A stretch of DNA of 15,797 nt from MAG-120531 sp038125995 (GTDB lineage: Bacteria; Bacteroidota; Bacteroidia; Flavobacteriales; Flavobacteriaceae), in contig JAYPEX010000021.1 in the NCBI GenBank assembly GCA_038125995.1, positions 1-15,797 on the forward strand. Direction: 5' to 3'. Position numbers and translations under genes: made by a program. The notes under the pieces are model-generated. The model was not told the DNA's origin, did no database searches, and saw only the letters and a list, made by a program, of their open reading frames with translations. Below are positions 15,747-15,797 of this stretch, piece by piece (within the stretch, counting starts at the first letter, position 1; each line of letters starts with the position of its first letter).

Positions 15747-15797
15747 ATGAAAACAATTTTCGAAAGACTTCACAGCGGGGAAACAGTTCCAATGAAT
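15747..15797 (+). CDS. Start of a gene, possibly a sugar O-acetyltransferase (cut by window end)
   Basis: Seventeen codons are visible (MKTIFERLHSGETVPMN), beginning 6 nt after the GH78 stop and running off the window, so it is probably cotranscribed with GH78. The pattern of an initial helix followed by L-x-x-G-E-x-V-x-M resembles the N-terminus of maltose/sugar O-acetyltransferases with a left-handed beta-helix. The fragment is too short for a firm call. Confidence 0.4.
   Translation, partial: MKTIFERLHSGETVPMN

Overview
The window reads as a chromosomal sugar-utilisation locus from a member of the Bacteroidota, most likely the Flavobacteriia. It is AT-rich, start codons are preceded by A-rich stretches (such as AACAAACAA) instead of Shine-Dalgarno sequences, and two promoter candidates match the TAnnTTTG -7 box of this phylum. 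The encoded proteins (a NrtR/AraR-like Nudix regulator, a Tat-exported Gfo/Idh protein, a RhaEW fusion) also fit. I see no insertion sequence, tRNA, rRNA or CRISPR array. A run of exactly 100 N (8625-8724) is an assembly gap inside the sugar kinase gene.

Layout. (1) 76-789, minus: a Nudix-fold regulator whose hydrolase box has decayed, divergent from (2) 911-4942, plus: three exported proteins, namely an NTF2-like/TolB beta-propeller fusion, a Tat-exported Gfo/Idh oxidoreductase-like protein and an Ig-like-domain esterase. The 121-bp divergent spacer holds two overlapping perfect inverted repeats. (3) 5181-12405, plus: the cytoplasmic L-rhamnose operon with rhaEW (aldolase/dehydrogenase fusion), rhaI (isomerase), rhaB (kinase, interrupted by the gap), lldD (L-lactate dehydrogenase) and an NCS1-like permease. 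(4) 12463-13290, minus: a DODA/YgiD-type extradiol dioxygenase. (5) 13419-15740, plus: a secreted GH78 alpha-L-rhamnosidase, followed by the first 17 codons of a further gene, perhaps a sugar O-acetyltransferase.

How it fits together. GH78, and perhaps the exported trio, would release L-rhamnose from rhamnosides outside the cytoplasm. The permease is a candidate for uptake, since no RhaT is present. RhaI makes rhamnulose, the kinase makes rhamnulose-1-phosphate, the aldolase half of RhaEW makes DHAP and L-lactaldehyde, the dehydrogenase half makes L-lactate, and LldD passes electrons to the respiratory chain while producing pyruvate. The window therefore encodes a full non-fermentative route from rhamnose to central metabolites. 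No SusC/SusD pair, sulfatase or polysaccharide lyase is recognisable here, so the natural polymer or glycoside cannot be named.

The core rhamnose pathway is known biology. The less explained parts are the exported three-gene cassette, the control region with the Nudix sensor, the unusual permease, and the pairing of a rhamnosidase with a ring-cleavage dioxygenase.
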